A stretch of 64,000 nucleotides of DNA from an uncultured Prevotella sp. (GTDB lineage Bacteria; Bacteroidota; Bacteroidia; Bacteroidales; Bacteroidaceae): assembly GCA_900315035.1 (NCBI GenBank), contig OMXO01000007.1:1-64000 (forward strand). The letters run 5' to 3'. The position numbers and the translations under genes are program-made. A model generated the notes under the pieces. It was not told where the DNA came from. It saw only the letters and a list, made by a program, of their open reading frames with translations, and did no database searches. Positions 33,456-42,424 of this stretch are shown one piece after another (position 1 is the stretch's first letter; each line of letters opens with the position of its first letter).

Positions 33456-35401
33456 TATTTTTGGTATTTCTTAATCACACTGTATGCTTGATAGATTCCC
33501 AGTTCACCCGCTTTACTAAGATCTGCGATGCCCTCAGCCACATGTTTGCTGTGGATACGGGCCAGTCCTCTGTTATAATAGATTTCAGCAATATCCTGCT
33601 CAAGAACAATGGCACGGTTATAGTCGTCAATAGCGCGCTGATAGTCCTGACGTAAGGCATAGAGATTACCCCTATTATAATAGAGGTAGGCATTCTTAGG
33701 AGACAGTTGGATAGCATCTGACAAATCACCAAGAACATTGGCAGACTGGAGCTCAATGTTCGTGCCTTGTGCAGCATTGAACTCATTGATTTTAGCCTGA
33801 CAAACAGCCCTTTGCCAATAAGCCAGTGATGAGGTGCTGTCAATCTGAAGGTAGATGCCCAGATCGTCTATCGCATTGTCGAAATTCTGAATCGAACAAT
33901 AAGCAATAGCTCTCAAGAACAATAGCGGCTTGACATCGGATGTATTCTTCGAGGCATCAATAGCGGTACTCAGGGAGTCTATATAAGTGAAAGTCTGTTT
34001 CATCCGATCCTCATCTAACTTCGTCTGATCACAAGATACATAAATAGTTCTGGCATGAGATTTCTGATTGAAGTTATCTACCGTTTCCTCATAGGGATTG
34101 TCATGTTTCACGTCATTCTTAGGACGACTGAACGTCAGACCAAACATCGGCTGGAGCGTAAGTTCAGCCTTACGATTCTGCACCCTGCCCCTATAGTCGC
34201 TCTTGTACTCATGTTCCACCTCCTGCTCATCAGCCACTACAATCTGGTTGTATTTCTCCAGATCCTCGTCACTGCGCTTACGCATCTGCTTTTTCGAGAG
34301 TCGGGGCTGATGGCCATATCGCTTGTCCATCTGAGCCTTCAGAATACGGAACTCGTCGAGCTCTGCCTGCTTCGTATTACCAAGACGACGATAACAGGAG
34401 GCACGATGCTGCAGTCCGAACCAAAAATTCGGATATTCCTCTATCACCTTTGAATAATCGCGGATGGCTGCACGTAAGTTACCTGTCTGCTCTAATAGCA
34501 AAGCACGGTTGAAAAGTGCCATCAGGTTATTGGGTTCCAACTTCAACACGAAATCGAAATCCTCAATACCTCTATTATCATCGCCAACCTGTGCACGCAA
34601 CAGACCACGATTATAATGACCAAGGAAATTATTAGGATCGAGGTCAAGGGCTGTATCATAGTCGGCCATTGCACCTCTAAGATTACTCTGATTATAGCGT
34701 GCCAGCGCACGGTTGATATAGTTGCCAGGATGCTTCGGCAGCAGATGAATGCTCTTTGAAAGATACTCCTCACCTTCTTTCCACTGCTGACGGGCGAGAC
34801 TGATGACGGCACGCTCTGCCCAAATACCACCGTCATAGGGGTCAAGTTCCAAACTTTTGTCAAGCGACTGCACAGCTTTCGTAGTGTCTTTTTGCATCAG
34901 ATAGACCTCAGCTTGCATCGAATAGGCACGTGCATATCTCGACCAGTGCACAATCATCGTATCAATCTCTGCCAATGCACGATCATAGTTCTTCTCTTGT
35001 ATCAGGCAGAGCACGCGGTTGTGCCACAGCCCTTGATTCTCAGGGTCATAGCGCAGGGCACGGTCATAGTCGCTTACCGCCTCAGAATATTTCTTCTGAT
35101 TGATACGACAGAGTCCTCGCAACTCATAGGCACTCACCACATAGGGATTACGCTCTATGGCCTCGGAACAGTCACTCTCTGCTCCTCGATAGTCTTCGAG
35201 ATAGAATTTTGCCACTCCTCGAAAGAACCATGGCTCATAGAGCCAAGGCTTCTGACTGATGGCCTGGTTAAAATACTGGATAGAGAGGACATAATCCTCA
35301 TAGTAGAGCGCAGAGCGCCCTATCATCACCAAACGGTCAGTATTGAACTGTGCAAAACTGACTAACGGTATGAACAGCAGAAGATAAAAAATGCGACGCA
35401 T
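33455..35401 (-). CDS. Exported tetratricopeptide-repeat protein
   Basis: A 648-residue protein with a signal peptide (MRRIFYLLLFIPLVSFAQF) and at least ten TPR units in two blocks (about 25-350 and 480-640). Repeats such as YSEAVSDYDRALRYDPENQG and YQRAIDDYNRAIVLEQDIAE are clear. A charged linker of about 120 residues (QMRKRSDEDLEKYNQIVVAD and on) separates the blocks. TPRs hold protein complexes together; the partner is unknown but may be the CotH protein that starts at its stop codon. It begins 2 bases after def. Confidence 0.9.
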   Translation of the reverse strand: MRRIFYLLLFIPLVSFAQFNTDRLVMIGRSALYYEDYVLSIQYFNQAISQKPWLYEPWFFRGVAKFYLEDYRGAESDCSEAIERNPYVVSAYELRGLCRINQKKYSEAVSDYDRALRYDPENQGLWHNRVLCLIQEKNYDRALAEIDTMIVHWSRYARAYSMQAEVYLMQKDTTKAVQSLDKSLELDPYDGGIWAERAVISLARQQWKEGEEYLSKSIHLLPKHPGNYINRALARYNQSNLRGAMADYDTALDLDPNNFLGHYNRGLLRAQVGDDNRGIEDFDFVLKLEPNNLMALFNRALLLEQTGNLRAAIRDYSKVIEEYPNFWFGLQHRASCYRRLGNTKQAELDEFRILKAQMDKRYGHQPRLSKKQMRKRSDEDLEKYNQIVVADEQEVEHEYKSDYRGRVQNRKAELTLQPMFGLTFSRPKNDVKHDNPYEETVDNFNQKSHARTIYVSCDQTKLDEDRMKQTFTYIDSLSTAIDASKNTSDVKPLLFLRAIAYCSIQNFDNAIDDLGIYLQIDSTSSLAYWQRAVCQAKINEFNAAQGTNIELQSANVLGDLSDAIQLSPKNAYLYYNRGNLYALRQDYQRAIDDYNRAIVLEQDIAEIYYNRGLARIHSKHVAEGIADLSKAGELGIYQAYSVIKKYQK

Positions 35402-35403
35402 TT

Positions 35404-35964
35404 TTATCTTCTGACAGGTTTCGTCTTATAACCACAACGATAACAACCCATCGTCAGTGCACGGAGTTTGCTTTTGATGAGCTGCTTTCTAAGAGGTGAG
35501 ATATGGTCGATAAACATCTTACCATCCAGATGATCAAACTCATGTTGCATGACACGAGCGAGATAGCCTTCAATCCATTCGTCATGATGTTGGAACTGCT
35601 CATCATCCCACTCCACATGGATACGTGTGGGGCGCACGACTTTCTCATGGATGGCGGGCAACGATAGGCACCCCTCTTCCGAACTATCAGTATGCTCTTC
35701 ATCATATTCCACAATATGGGGATTGATGAACACCTTCTTGAAACCTTTATATTCAGGCAAATCATCCGACAGCACATCGAGATCAATTACCGACAAACGG
35801 ATTGACTTCCCTATCTGAGGCGCAGCCAAACCGATGCCCTCTGAATCAGCCAAAGTCTCCCACATATCCTCTATCAGTTCCTTTAACTGAGGATAGTCTG
35901 GCGTGATGTCTTCAGCCACCTTCCGGAGAACGGGCTGCCCATATATATAAATAGGTAATATCAT
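35404..35964 (-). CDS. def: Peptide deformylase
   Basis: A 186-residue deformylase with the three metal and active-site motifs [18 protein letters not shown] and QHEFDHLDG. It removes the formyl group from new proteins. The C-terminus has a basic tail ([16 protein letters not shown]) with a Cys pair. It overlaps ruvX by 4 bases (ATGA) and is followed by the TPR gene after 2 bases. Confidence 0.97.
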   Translation of the reverse strand: MILPIYIYGQPVLRKVAEDITPDYPQLKELIEDMWETLADSEGIGLAAPQIGKSIRLSVIDLDVLSDDLPEYKGFKKVFINPHIVEYDEEHTDSSEEGCLSLPAIHEKVVRPTRIHVEWDDEQFQHHDEWIEGYLARVMQHEFDHLDGKMFIDHISPLRKQLIKSKLRALTMGCYRCGYKTKPVRR

Positions 35965-36374
35965 TTTCTGCTTCTTAAATAATCTTCCAAAATGATGGTG
36001 GCAGAGATCTCATCAACAAGACCTTTATCCTGGCGCGCCTTCTTCTTCAGTCCGCCATCGATCATCGCTTGATGAGCCAATACCGAAGTGAAACGCTCAT
36101 CGAAATACTCAATAGGCACATCAGGCATCGCTTTTCGCCAGCGATTGACGAACTGCTGCACTCGCTGCAAGTTCTCACTTGGCTGACCATTAGGCTGACG
36201 CGGTTCACCGATGATGATGCGCTCCACCGGCTCTTTGACCAAATAGGCCTTAAGCCAGTCGAAAAGCTCCGATGTAGAAACAGTCGCCAACCCTCCAGCA
36301 ATAATCTGTAATGGGTCGGTGACTGCTAAACCGGTACGCTTTTTACCGTAATCTATAGATAAGATCCTCGCCAA
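35961..36374 (-). CDS. ruvX: YqgF/RuvX family RNase H-like nuclease
   Basis: A 137-residue YqgF protein: [19 protein letters not shown] at the N-terminus, [20 protein letters not shown], and [18 protein letters not shown] near the end. Members process the 5' end of 16S rRNA or act as Holliday junction resolvases. The acidic residues (D8, E of GEP, D of YFDER, and the C-terminal D of KGLVDEISA) are intact. It lies 9 bases after the SPOR gene and overlaps def by 4 bases. Confidence 0.95.
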   Translation of the reverse strand: MARILSIDYGKKRTGLAVTDPLQIIAGGLATVSTSELFDWLKAYLVKEPVERIIIGEPRQPNGQPSENLQRVQQFVNRWRKAMPDVPIEYFDERFTSVLAHQAMIDGGLKKKARQDKGLVDEISATIILEDYLRSRK

Positions 36375-36383
36375 ATTGTGAAA

Positions 36384-36872
36384 TTAGCGAGCGTTGTAAA
36401 GTAACCATGCATCAGGATAGGTAGCACGGAGCTGATCACGGCTATATACAGCATCAGCTTTACCTGCAAAAGTACTGGCTACTACACGGTACATATTCTT
36501 GTCCTCATTCTTTACAATCTGAGCATCATAGCCTGCAGACTTCAGACGCTGCTGAAGTCCCTCTGCATTAGAGATCAAGCCAAAAGAACCAACCACCACG
36601 CTGAATGCCTTCAGACCAGAACCACTTATGAGGAGCACGCTCTCCTGACGAACAGACACATTGTCGAGATTATCAACCACGCGTGCGTCTGTAGCAGGTC
36701 TTGCCTCTACGGGAGCTACGACAGCATCAGAAGCAGTTGTCTGCTGTGCTGTTGCGGTGTCATACTGCTTTGCCTTCTCATATGCCTTCTTATAGGCACT
36801 CTCATTTGACTTACAGCTTGTGAAAGCCATTGCTGCGCATAAACCAACGCATAAAAGGGTGTACTTTTTCAT
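36384..36872 (-). CDS. SPOR-domain lipoprotein
   Basis: A 162-residue lipoprotein. The leader MKKYTLLCVGLCAAMAFTSC ends in a lipobox. An Ala/Thr-rich linker (about 35-75) follows, then a SPOR domain (about 88-160; FSVVVGSFGLISNAEGLQQR and YRVVASTFAGKADAVYSRDQ). SPOR domains bind peptidoglycan lacking stem peptides at division sites, so it probably tethers the outer membrane or a division complex to the wall. It is the first gene of the spor-ruvX-def-TPR-cotH run and is divergent from the YtxH gene. Confidence 0.92.
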   Translation of the reverse strand: MKKYTLLCVGLCAAMAFTSCKSNESAYKKAYEKAKQYDTATAQQTTASDAVVAPVEARPATDARVVDNLDNVSVRQESVLLISGSGLKAFSVVVGSFGLISNAEGLQQRLKSAGYDAQIVKNEDKNMYRVVASTFAGKADAVYSRDQLRATYPDAWLLYNAR

Positions 36873-37013
36873 TTGTTGTTTGTATTTTAAAAGATGTTAT
36901 TCTATAAATTTGGTGCGAAATTACAAAATATCACGCAAAACTCAGCGAAAATGGCACATAAAGTTTGTTAAATCGGGGAAATACTAACTTTTTTCACAAA
37001 TTTTCTGCTCTTT

Positions 37014-37046
37014 TTTGCACAAGAAAGGAAAAAATTCGTATATTTG
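37014..37046 (+). promoter_or_regulatory. Promoter of the YtxH/holin-like trio
   Basis: TTTG (37014-37017), a 21-base spacer and TATATTTG (37039-37046) fit the Bacteroidetes consensus. The ATG at 37088 is 41 bases downstream. Confidence 0.75.
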
Positions 37047-37087
37047 CAAAACAATTCATTACAAACGAAATTAAAACAATTGAGATT

Positions 37088-37300
37088 ATGAAAAGTTTAG
37101 GTTACATTGGCGCATTCCTTGGTGGTGCTATCGCTGGCGCTGCCTTAGGCATTCTCATCGCTCCCGAAAAGGGACAAGACACCCGCGTAAAGATTACAGA
37201 TGCAGTAGAGGAATTTCTGAAGAAGCACAACATCAAGCTTAGCCGCAAGGAGGTTGTTGACTTGGTTGATGACATCCAGGACGCTTCAGAAGAGGAATAA
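37088..37300 (+). CDS. YtxH-domain small membrane protein
   Basis: A 70-residue protein starting at the ATG at 37088 (MKSLGYIGAFLGGAIAGAAL). One glycine-rich membrane helix (about 5-26) is followed by the APEKGQDTR motif typical of YtxH proteins and an amphipathic helix. YtxH proteins are envelope stress proteins. A longer reading from 36965 would pass through the promoter and is rejected. It starts a three-gene run with a holin-like protein and a small Lys-rich protein, a layout that recalls the yqjD-yqjE-yqjK genes of enterics. Confidence 0.88.
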   Translation: MKSLGYIGAFLGGAIAGAALGILIAPEKGQDTRVKITDAVEEFLKKHNIKLSRKEVVDLVDDIQDASEEE

Positions 37301-37321
37301 ACCTGAAGAAGACACTGTGTG

Positions 37322-37672
37322 ATGCTTTCAAGCGACAAGAACGTTGAGACCTTTGCCCAACTGATTGAGGTATTAAAACATTACCTCGGGCTACAGGCTG
37401 AATTCGTCAAACTCGATGTGATTGACAAGGTGGTACGCCTATTAACGGCTGCCGCCTTGGCAATCTTCTTTTGCTTCATCATCATTGCCGTTATCATATT
37501 CTTTTCCTTTGCCTTAGCCTATTGGCTCGCCAACTATACTGGCCCGGCACTGGCATTCATGATAGTGGGTATCACCCATCTGCTTCTGTTCTTGGCAATC
37601 ATCTATTTCCGCAAACCTTGGATTGAGAAGCCGCTTGTACATTTCCTTGCAGAGCTTCTCCTCAGTAAATAA
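37322..37672 (+). CDS. Phage holin family (YqjE-like) membrane protein
   Basis: A 116-residue protein. An N-terminal amphipathic helix (NVETFAQLIEVLKHYLGLQA) leads to two membrane helices (about 43-70 and 76-96: AALAIFFCFIIIAVIIFF and LAFMIVGITHLLLFLAIIYF) and a short C-terminal cytoplasmic tail. This is the layout of the Phage_holin_3_6 family of chromosomal, non-phage proteins; no phage genes are nearby. The start is the ATG at 37322, not the overlapping GTG. It lies 21 bases after the YtxH gene. Confidence 0.85.
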   Translation: MLSSDKNVETFAQLIEVLKHYLGLQAEFVKLDVIDKVVRLLTAAALAIFFCFIIIAVIIFFSFALAYWLANYTGPALAFMIVGITHLLLFLAIIYFRKPWIEKPLVHFLAELLLSK

Positions 37673-37690
37673 CATTTAGATTTCCCTGTT

Positions 37691-37963
37691 ATGTTACCCG
37701 TCAAGAAACCCGTCAGAGAATACCGCTCGCTCGAAGAGATACGTCAGCGAAAGGACGAACTGCTCAACGAACTACAAAAGGACAACACACAGTTTTCCAC
37801 TCTCTGGGATCAAGTGTTTCTGAAACGAGAGAACAACACTAAGTCCGACTATATAGCAGGACTGATTAGCAACGGCATCGTAGCCTTTGATACATTTATG
37901 CTCATCCGTAAACTTATGAAGAGTTACGGTTTCCTTTTTGGAAAGAAGAAAAAGAAGAAATAA
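37691..37963 (+). CDS. Small protein of the YtxH/holin-like trio
   Basis: A 90-residue protein of unknown function, 18 bases after the holin-like gene. An N-terminal charged helix (YRSLEEIRQRKDELLNELQK) precedes a weakly hydrophobic stretch (AGLISNGIVAFDTFMLIRKL) and a very basic end of six lysines. The position and lysine-rich tail suggest a membrane-edge partner of the two preceding proteins. It converges with the MBL-fold gene 3 bases downstream. Confidence 0.75.
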   Translation: MLPVKKPVREYRSLEEIRQRKDELLNELQKDNTQFSTLWDQVFLKRENNTKSDYIAGLISNGIVAFDTFMLIRKLMKSYGFLFGKKKKKK

Positions 37964-37966
37964 TTC

Positions 37967-38728
37967 TCAGAGTAACACTTCCTGACCGTCGTATGCCAGT
38001 TGAATACCTTCAGGAAGCATCTCATTAACTTTATCGTGCAAACCAATATCGTGGCAGACGTGAATCAAGAGAGTCTGCTTTGCCCCTACCCTTCTCGAAA
38101 ATGCGATGGCGTCGTCAACAAGTTGATGGGAGTGGTGAGGCTTGTCGAATCGTAGGGCGTTGACCACCAATAACTCCGTTCCCTCCAAATACTTCAGCTC
38201 ACCTTCATCAATGGTTTTCATGTCTGTGATATATGTCAGTTTACCGATGCGATAGCCCAAGATAGGGAGTTTACCATGCATCACCTCTATAGGCATAATC
38301 TCGAAATCACCAATGCGGAACGGTTCGTGTTTATGGATTTCGTGCAATCCGATGGCAGGTACACCAGGATAACGGTTCTCTGCAAAACAATAAGGCAACA
38401 TCTCCAGCATTGCTTTCCTGGCTATCGGGTCAGCATACACGTTGATCGCTCCAAACTGACAATACGGACGGATATCATCCATTCCCCCCATGTGGTCGTA
38501 ATGGCTATGGGTTATCAGGATACCGTCTATCTTACGAAATGGCTGAGGCAAAATCTGTTCACGGAAGTCTGGCCCACAGTCAATCAGCAGACGAGTGTTC
38601 TCCGTCTCCAACAATACAGAACAACGCGTTCTCCTGTCCTTGGAATGAGTACTCTGGCACACCTCACATTGGCATCCAATGACCGGTACCCCACAAGACG
38701 TTCCCGTTCCCAAAAATATCAGCTTCAT
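37967..38728 (-). CDS. MBL-fold metallohydrolase (PhnP-like)
   Basis: A 253-residue metallo-beta-lactamase-fold protein. It starts MKLIFLGTGTSCGVPVIGCQ, the pattern of PhnP-like phosphodiesterases, with a structural Cys pair (CQCEVC). The active site is THSHYDHMGGMDD (HxHxDH), with further ligands in EVMHGK, YITDM and LIHVCHD. It probably hydrolyses a cyclic phosphodiester; the natural substrate is unknown. Its ATG overlaps the murB stop by 4 bases. Confidence 0.92.
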   Translation of the reverse strand: MKLIFLGTGTSCGVPVIGCQCEVCQSTHSKDRRTRCSVLLETENTRLLIDCGPDFREQILPQPFRKIDGILITHSHYDHMGGMDDIRPYCQFGAINVYADPIARKAMLEMLPYCFAENRYPGVPAIGLHEIHKHEPFRIGDFEIMPIEVMHGKLPILGYRIGKLTYITDMKTIDEGELKYLEGTELLVVNALRFDKPHHSHQLVDDAIAFSRRVGAKQTLLIHVCHDIGLHDKVNEMLPEGIQLAYDGQEVLL

Positions 38729-39726
38729 ATAATGTTGACCTCCGGATAAATATCTATGTCAAATTGAGCCTTCACATCTTTTTGAATCGTCTCGCAAAGC
38801 GTTACAATCTCTTCACCGGTCGCCCCACCGAGATTCACGAGCACCAGTGCCTGCTTGTCATGAACGCCCGCACGTCCGAGCGATTTGCCTTTCCATCCAC
38901 ACTGATCAATCATCCAACCAGCCGGAATCTTAACATGGTCTGCATCCAGTTCGTAATAAGGCAACTTATCGTATTGTGCAGCCAATGACTCGTATTTCGC
39001 CTTGCTCACAATAGGATTCATGAAGAAACTGCCTGCATTACCCATGACTTTCGGATCGGGTAACTTTGCAAGGCGAATATCGATAATCGTCTGTCTCAAC
39101 TGCTGAGGCGTGGGCTCTGAAATACCCCTGTGTTCCAGTTCTGACCTGATATTACCATAGTCAAGGCGAGGTTCGAAGGTCTCAGAGAACTCATACTCCA
39201 CACTCACAATCAGATACCGATCTTTCCAGTCGTGCTTGAAACGGCTCTGACGATAGCCATACTCACATGCCGTATGGTCTATTTCGCAGACTTTGCCAGA
39301 GGCTATTTCCACAGCATGAACACGCCGAATCAGGTCCTTGGCTTCTGCACCGTAAGCGCCTATATTCTGCACAGCACTTGCACCCACGTCACCAGGAATC
39401 AGTGAAAGATTCTCTGCACCATAAAGCCCCATCTCAAGGCTTCTTGCTACGATGGTATCCCATTCTTCACCAGCGCCACATGTCAGGCTCTGCCCATGAC
39501 GTTCCACACCTTTCACTGTTGCATGCACTACGATACCCTCGTAGTCCTTCGTTAGCAAAAGGTTACTGCCCCCACCTATTATAATAAATGGTTTTCTCTC
39601 TTCCCGGAGCAGTTTGGCCACTTCCAGGGCTTCAGTTTCTGTCGCATATTCTATAAACTGTCTGCATTTGGCATCAATGCCAAATGTGTTATGAGCTTTC
39701 AGACTATAATTATTCTCGATTCTCAT
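38725..39726 (-). CDS. murB: UDP-N-acetylenolpyruvoylglucosamine reductase
   Basis: A 333-residue MurB of the longer (E. coli, type I) form. The FAD-binding part has NTFGIDAKCRQFIEYA and FIIIGGGSNLLLT; the active-site serine is in MGNAGSFFMNP; PAGWMIDQCGWKGKSLGRAGVHDKQ-like motifs follow. It reduces the enolpyruvyl group to make UDP-MurNAc. I start it at the ATG at 39726 (MRIENNYSL), because this overlaps the upstream stop as ATGA and matches the family N-terminus; an earlier start at 39750 is unlikely. Confidence 0.96.
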   Translation of the reverse strand: MRIENNYSLKAHNTFGIDAKCRQFIEYATETEALEVAKLLREERKPFIIIGGGSNLLLTKDYEGIVVHATVKGVERHGQSLTCGAGEEWDTIVARSLEMGLYGAENLSLIPGDVGASAVQNIGAYGAEAKDLIRRVHAVEIASGKVCEIDHTACEYGYRQSRFKHDWKDRYLIVSVEYEFSETFEPRLDYGNIRSELEHRGISEPTPQQLRQTIIDIRLAKLPDPKVMGNAGSFFMNPIVSKAKYESLAAQYDKLPYYELDADHVKIPAGWMIDQCGWKGKSLGRAGVHDKQALVLVNLGGATGEEIVTLCETIQKDVKAQFDIDIYPEVNII

Positions 39727-40562
39727 GTCGTCATTTTCATCAAGAGCCATCTGCCGTCCACCTTCTTGAAGCGGAGTTCCAATTCAAGTCCGTTCGCCAC
39801 ACCACGCATCAGGAAAATCTGCTCGTCACCGGCTGGTTTAGGCTTACCATAAACGATATTATACAACAGTTTTGATGGTAACGTTGGGGCAAAGGCTTCC
39901 CACGTATCTGGTGTAATCACACCCTCCATCATACTGAAATCATCATCAGGATCAGGACCTACGAACTGCACCGTCTCATTGATGCTATGCTCTTGAAACA
40001 CGCTGTCTGTCACGAAGCGCTGGTAAAATTTGAGAAACGAGGCATTGGCATTTTCCTCCAGTGGCGTTACGTTCACCTCCGTCATCATCCAAGCACCCTT
40101 AATACGAAGGAAATGATAGTTCATCACACGATTTTTCCTCAACTGAATCTTCTCGACCACAGCCTCGTTGACCGCAGTATCCTTCATCAGCGACATCTGC
40201 TTATCGCCATTAAACAGCAACGTATAATAACCTTGACGCATGAAGAAATGCTCCATCTTCCACTGGTTCTTCTCAGTCAACCGAGTCTCTCCGCCTTCAA
40301 TCGTACGAAGGGGAAAAACGATACGTTCTCGTTGCAACTTCTTATTGGCAGAAAAATTAAAGATAAAATCGTCGAACATAGCATCTGCTGCACGCGGCAT
40401 AGGCGTCTCTGTGATCAATAGTTCCATCGTATCAGTCACAGCCAAATCTGTAGAGTCGATGACCGAGTCTGTGGGCACCTCAACTGTTTGTCCAGCCTTT
40501 TTTCCCGTACAGGAAAAAAGCAGCAACAATACTACGTTCAAAACGACAAAACACCTTTTCAT
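39723..40562 (-). CDS. Lipoprotein of unknown function (DUF4348-like)
   Basis: A 279-residue lipoprotein. The leader MKRCFVVLNVVLLLLFSC ends at the lipobox cysteine. A Thr/Val/Asp-rich stretch (about 20-55) precedes the folded part with DDFIFNFSANKKLQRERIVF, MEHFFMRQGYYTLLFNGDKQ and FLKFYQRFVTDSVFQEHSI. This pattern resembles the DUF4348 lipoproteins of Bacteroidales, whose function is unknown. It is the first gene of the lipoprotein-murB-MBL operon, preceded by a TAACTTTG box (40611-40618). Confidence 0.78.
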   Translation of the reverse strand: MKRCFVVLNVVLLLLFSCTGKKAGQTVEVPTDSVIDSTDLAVTDTMELLITETPMPRAADAMFDDFIFNFSANKKLQRERIVFPLRTIEGGETRLTEKNQWKMEHFFMRQGYYTLLFNGDKQMSLMKDTAVNEAVVEKIQLRKNRVMNYHFLRIKGAWMMTEVNVTPLEENANASFLKFYQRFVTDSVFQEHSINETVQFVGPDPDDDFSMMEGVITPDTWEAFAPTLPSKLLYNIVYGKPKPAGDEQIFLMRGVANGLELELRFKKVDGRWLLMKMTT

Positions 40563-40610
40563 CTACTTCTTACAGTAAATCAATAAACCCTTGTTCTCTC
40601 AAAATTTCGG

Positions 40611-40669
40611 CAAAGTTACAAATAATTCTTCATTCTTCATTCTTAATTCTCATTTTTTTTGTACCTTTG
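40611..40669. promoter_or_regulatory. Divergent promoter region, lipoprotein-murB operon / pheS
   Basis: Minus-strand TAACTTTG (40611-40618) and plus-strand TACCTTTG (40662-40669) are both good -7 boxes. No TTTG box is seen at the usual spacing. Between them lies a CATTCTT-repeat stretch (40630-40648). Confidence 0.5.
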
Positions 40670-40696
40670 CACGCAAAATTGCAATTTTAACGCTTT

Positions 40697-41755
40697 ATGA
40701 TACTTGATAAGATTGACGAACTTCTTAAAGAAGTACAAGAATTAAGTGCGAAAAACGCCGAGGAAGTAGAGCAGCTCCGCTTGAAATATCTCAGCAAGAA
40801 AGGTGAGATTACAGCACTGATGAACGACTTCCGCAATGTGGCAGCCGACCAGAAGAAGACTGTTGGCATGAAGATTAACGAACTGAAGACTTTGGCCACA
40901 GAGCGTATCAATCAGTTACGTGAGGAATGCGAGACGCAGGAAGCAGGTGAAGAGACCCTTGACCTGACGCGCACACCCTACCCCATCCAGCTTGGAACGC
41001 GCCACCCACTGACCATCGTCACCAATGAGATTATCGACATATTCTCACGTATGGGCTTTGTCCTGGCTGATGGTCCTGAGGTGGAAGACGACAACCATAT
41101 CTTCACGAAGATGAATTTCGCCGCCGACCATCCCGCTCGTGATATGCAGGATACTTTCTTTGTCAGCCAGCATCCCAATGATGTCACAAAGAATATCCTG
41201 CTGCGCTCTCACACATCGAGCGTTCAGGCTCGTGTGATGGAGCATATGCATACCGAAGACGGCAAACTCACAGGTCCTATCCGTGTTATCTGTCCAGGCC
41301 GCGTCTATCGTAATGAGGCCATCACGGCACGTGCCCACTGTTTCTTCCATCAGGTAGAAGGTCTGTATATCGACAAGAACGTATCGTTTACAGACCTCAA
41401 GCAAGTGCTCCTTTCATTTGCTCGTGAGATGTTCGGCCCAGACACGAAAATCCGTCTTCGCCCCAGCTATTTCCCCTTCACGGAGCCCTCTGCCGAGATG
41501 GACATCTCTTGTTTCATCTGTGGCGGCGAAGGTTGCGGCTTCTGCAAGCACACTGGTTGGGTTGAGATTCTGGGTTGTGGTATGGTCGATCCCAACGTGT
41601 TAGAGCTCTGCGGTATCGACTCTAAGGAGTATAGCGGTTATGCATTCGGCATGGGTGTCGAGCGCATCACCAATCTGAAGTATCGCGTCAGCGATCTCCG
41701 CATGTTCTCAGAGAACGACACACGTTTCCTCGAGGAATTCGAAGCTGCCAACTAA
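40697..41755 (+). CDS. pheS: Phenylalanyl-tRNA synthetase alpha subunit
   Basis: A 352-residue PheRS alpha chain. The N-terminal coiled coil (about 1-80) is followed by the class II core: GTRHPLTIVTNEIIDIF, HTSSVQARVMEHM, motif 2 VICPGRVYRNEAITARAHC, FPFTEPSAEMDISCFICGG, EILGCGMVDPNVLELCGID and motif 3 GMGVERITNLKY. A CxxC pair (CFICGGEGCGFC) is typical of Bacteroidetes members. Start ATG at 40697. A strong stem-loop follows the stop. pheT is not adjacent. Confidence 0.98.
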   Translation: MILDKIDELLKEVQELSAKNAEEVEQLRLKYLSKKGEITALMNDFRNVAADQKKTVGMKINELKTLATERINQLREECETQEAGEETLDLTRTPYPIQLGTRHPLTIVTNEIIDIFSRMGFVLADGPEVEDDNHIFTKMNFAADHPARDMQDTFFVSQHPNDVTKNILLRSHTSSVQARVMEHMHTEDGKLTGPIRVICPGRVYRNEAITARAHCFFHQVEGLYIDKNVSFTDLKQVLLSFAREMFGPDTKIRLRPSYFPFTEPSAEMDISCFICGGEGCGFCKHTGWVEILGCGMVDPNVLELCGIDSKEYSGYAFGMGVERITNLKYRVSDLRMFSENDTRFLEEFEAAN

Positions 41756-41776
41756 CGGCATAATTCCCATAGAAAA

Positions 41777-41812
41777 GAAAAGGGCTTAGGAATCATTCCC
41801 AAGCCCCTTTTC
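41777..41812 (+). terminator. Terminator after pheS
   Basis: A long inverted repeat, GAAAAGGGCTTAGGAAT (41777-41793) and ATTCCCAAGCCCCTTTTC (41795-41812), with one bulge and a minimal loop, lies just after the pheS stop. Confidence 0.7.
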
Positions 41813-41865
41813 GATAGGACCATAGCCTGCCAGACGGGCTTCGATTTAAGAGAATTTGTACTATT

Positions 41866-42327
41866 ATGGTAAGAAAGGCAACTAAAAGAGACGTTCAGGC
41901 TATTATAGAGTTGCTGCATCAAGTTGACATGGTGCATCATGTAATACGACCTGATTTATTCAAACCCAACACAACAAAGTACAACGAGCAAGAACTTGAA
42001 GCCCTGCTCGAGGATGAGCGCAAACCTGTCTTCGTCTATGATGACGGTCAAGTCCTTGGTCATGCCTTCTGCTTGATTACGGAGGTCAAGGGCCATAAGT
42101 TACTCCAGAACATCAAGACGCTGTATATTGACGACATCTGCGTAGATGAAAAGGCTCGAGGCAAACACGTCGGGACCGCTCTGTATGAACATGTCCGCGA
42201 CTATGCCAAATCGATAGGTTGCAACAACATCACCCTGAATGTCTGGGAAGGCAACGACCCTGCACTGAGTTTCTACAGGAACATGGGCATGAAGGTACAA
42301 AAGACTACGATGGAAATAATATTATAG
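41866..42327 (+). CDS. GNAT family N-acetyltransferase
   Basis: A 153-residue GNAT protein. It begins MVRKATKRDVQAIIELLHQV. The acetyl-CoA site is DDICVDEKARGKHVGTALYE, followed by NNITLNVWEGNDPALSFYRN, the standard motif A and B pattern. The substrate cannot be told. It lies about 110 bases after pheS, beyond a terminator, and converges with the ATPase gene. Confidence 0.93.
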   Translation: MVRKATKRDVQAIIELLHQVDMVHHVIRPDLFKPNTTKYNEQELEALLEDERKPVFVYDDGQVLGHAFCLITEVKGHKLLQNIKTLYIDDICVDEKARGKHVGTALYEHVRDYAKSIGCNNITLNVWEGNDPALSFYRNMGMKVQKTTMEIIL

Positions 42328-42424
42328 GATAAATTTGGAAACGATCACCCATCTGGTAGGTCAGCAGCGTCATCAGGCAGCCTTCGTACTGGGCAACTAC
42401 TTCTTCCGCTGGCTAAACCTGATA

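Noticed and set aside
36965..37300. Longer start for the YtxH protein
   Set aside because: The added N-terminus would run through the promoter at 37014-37046 and has no family similarity.
37322..37672. Prophage remnant because of a holin-like gene
   Set aside because: The family is mostly chromosomal, the neighbours are YtxH and a small envelope-type gene, and no phage genes occur.
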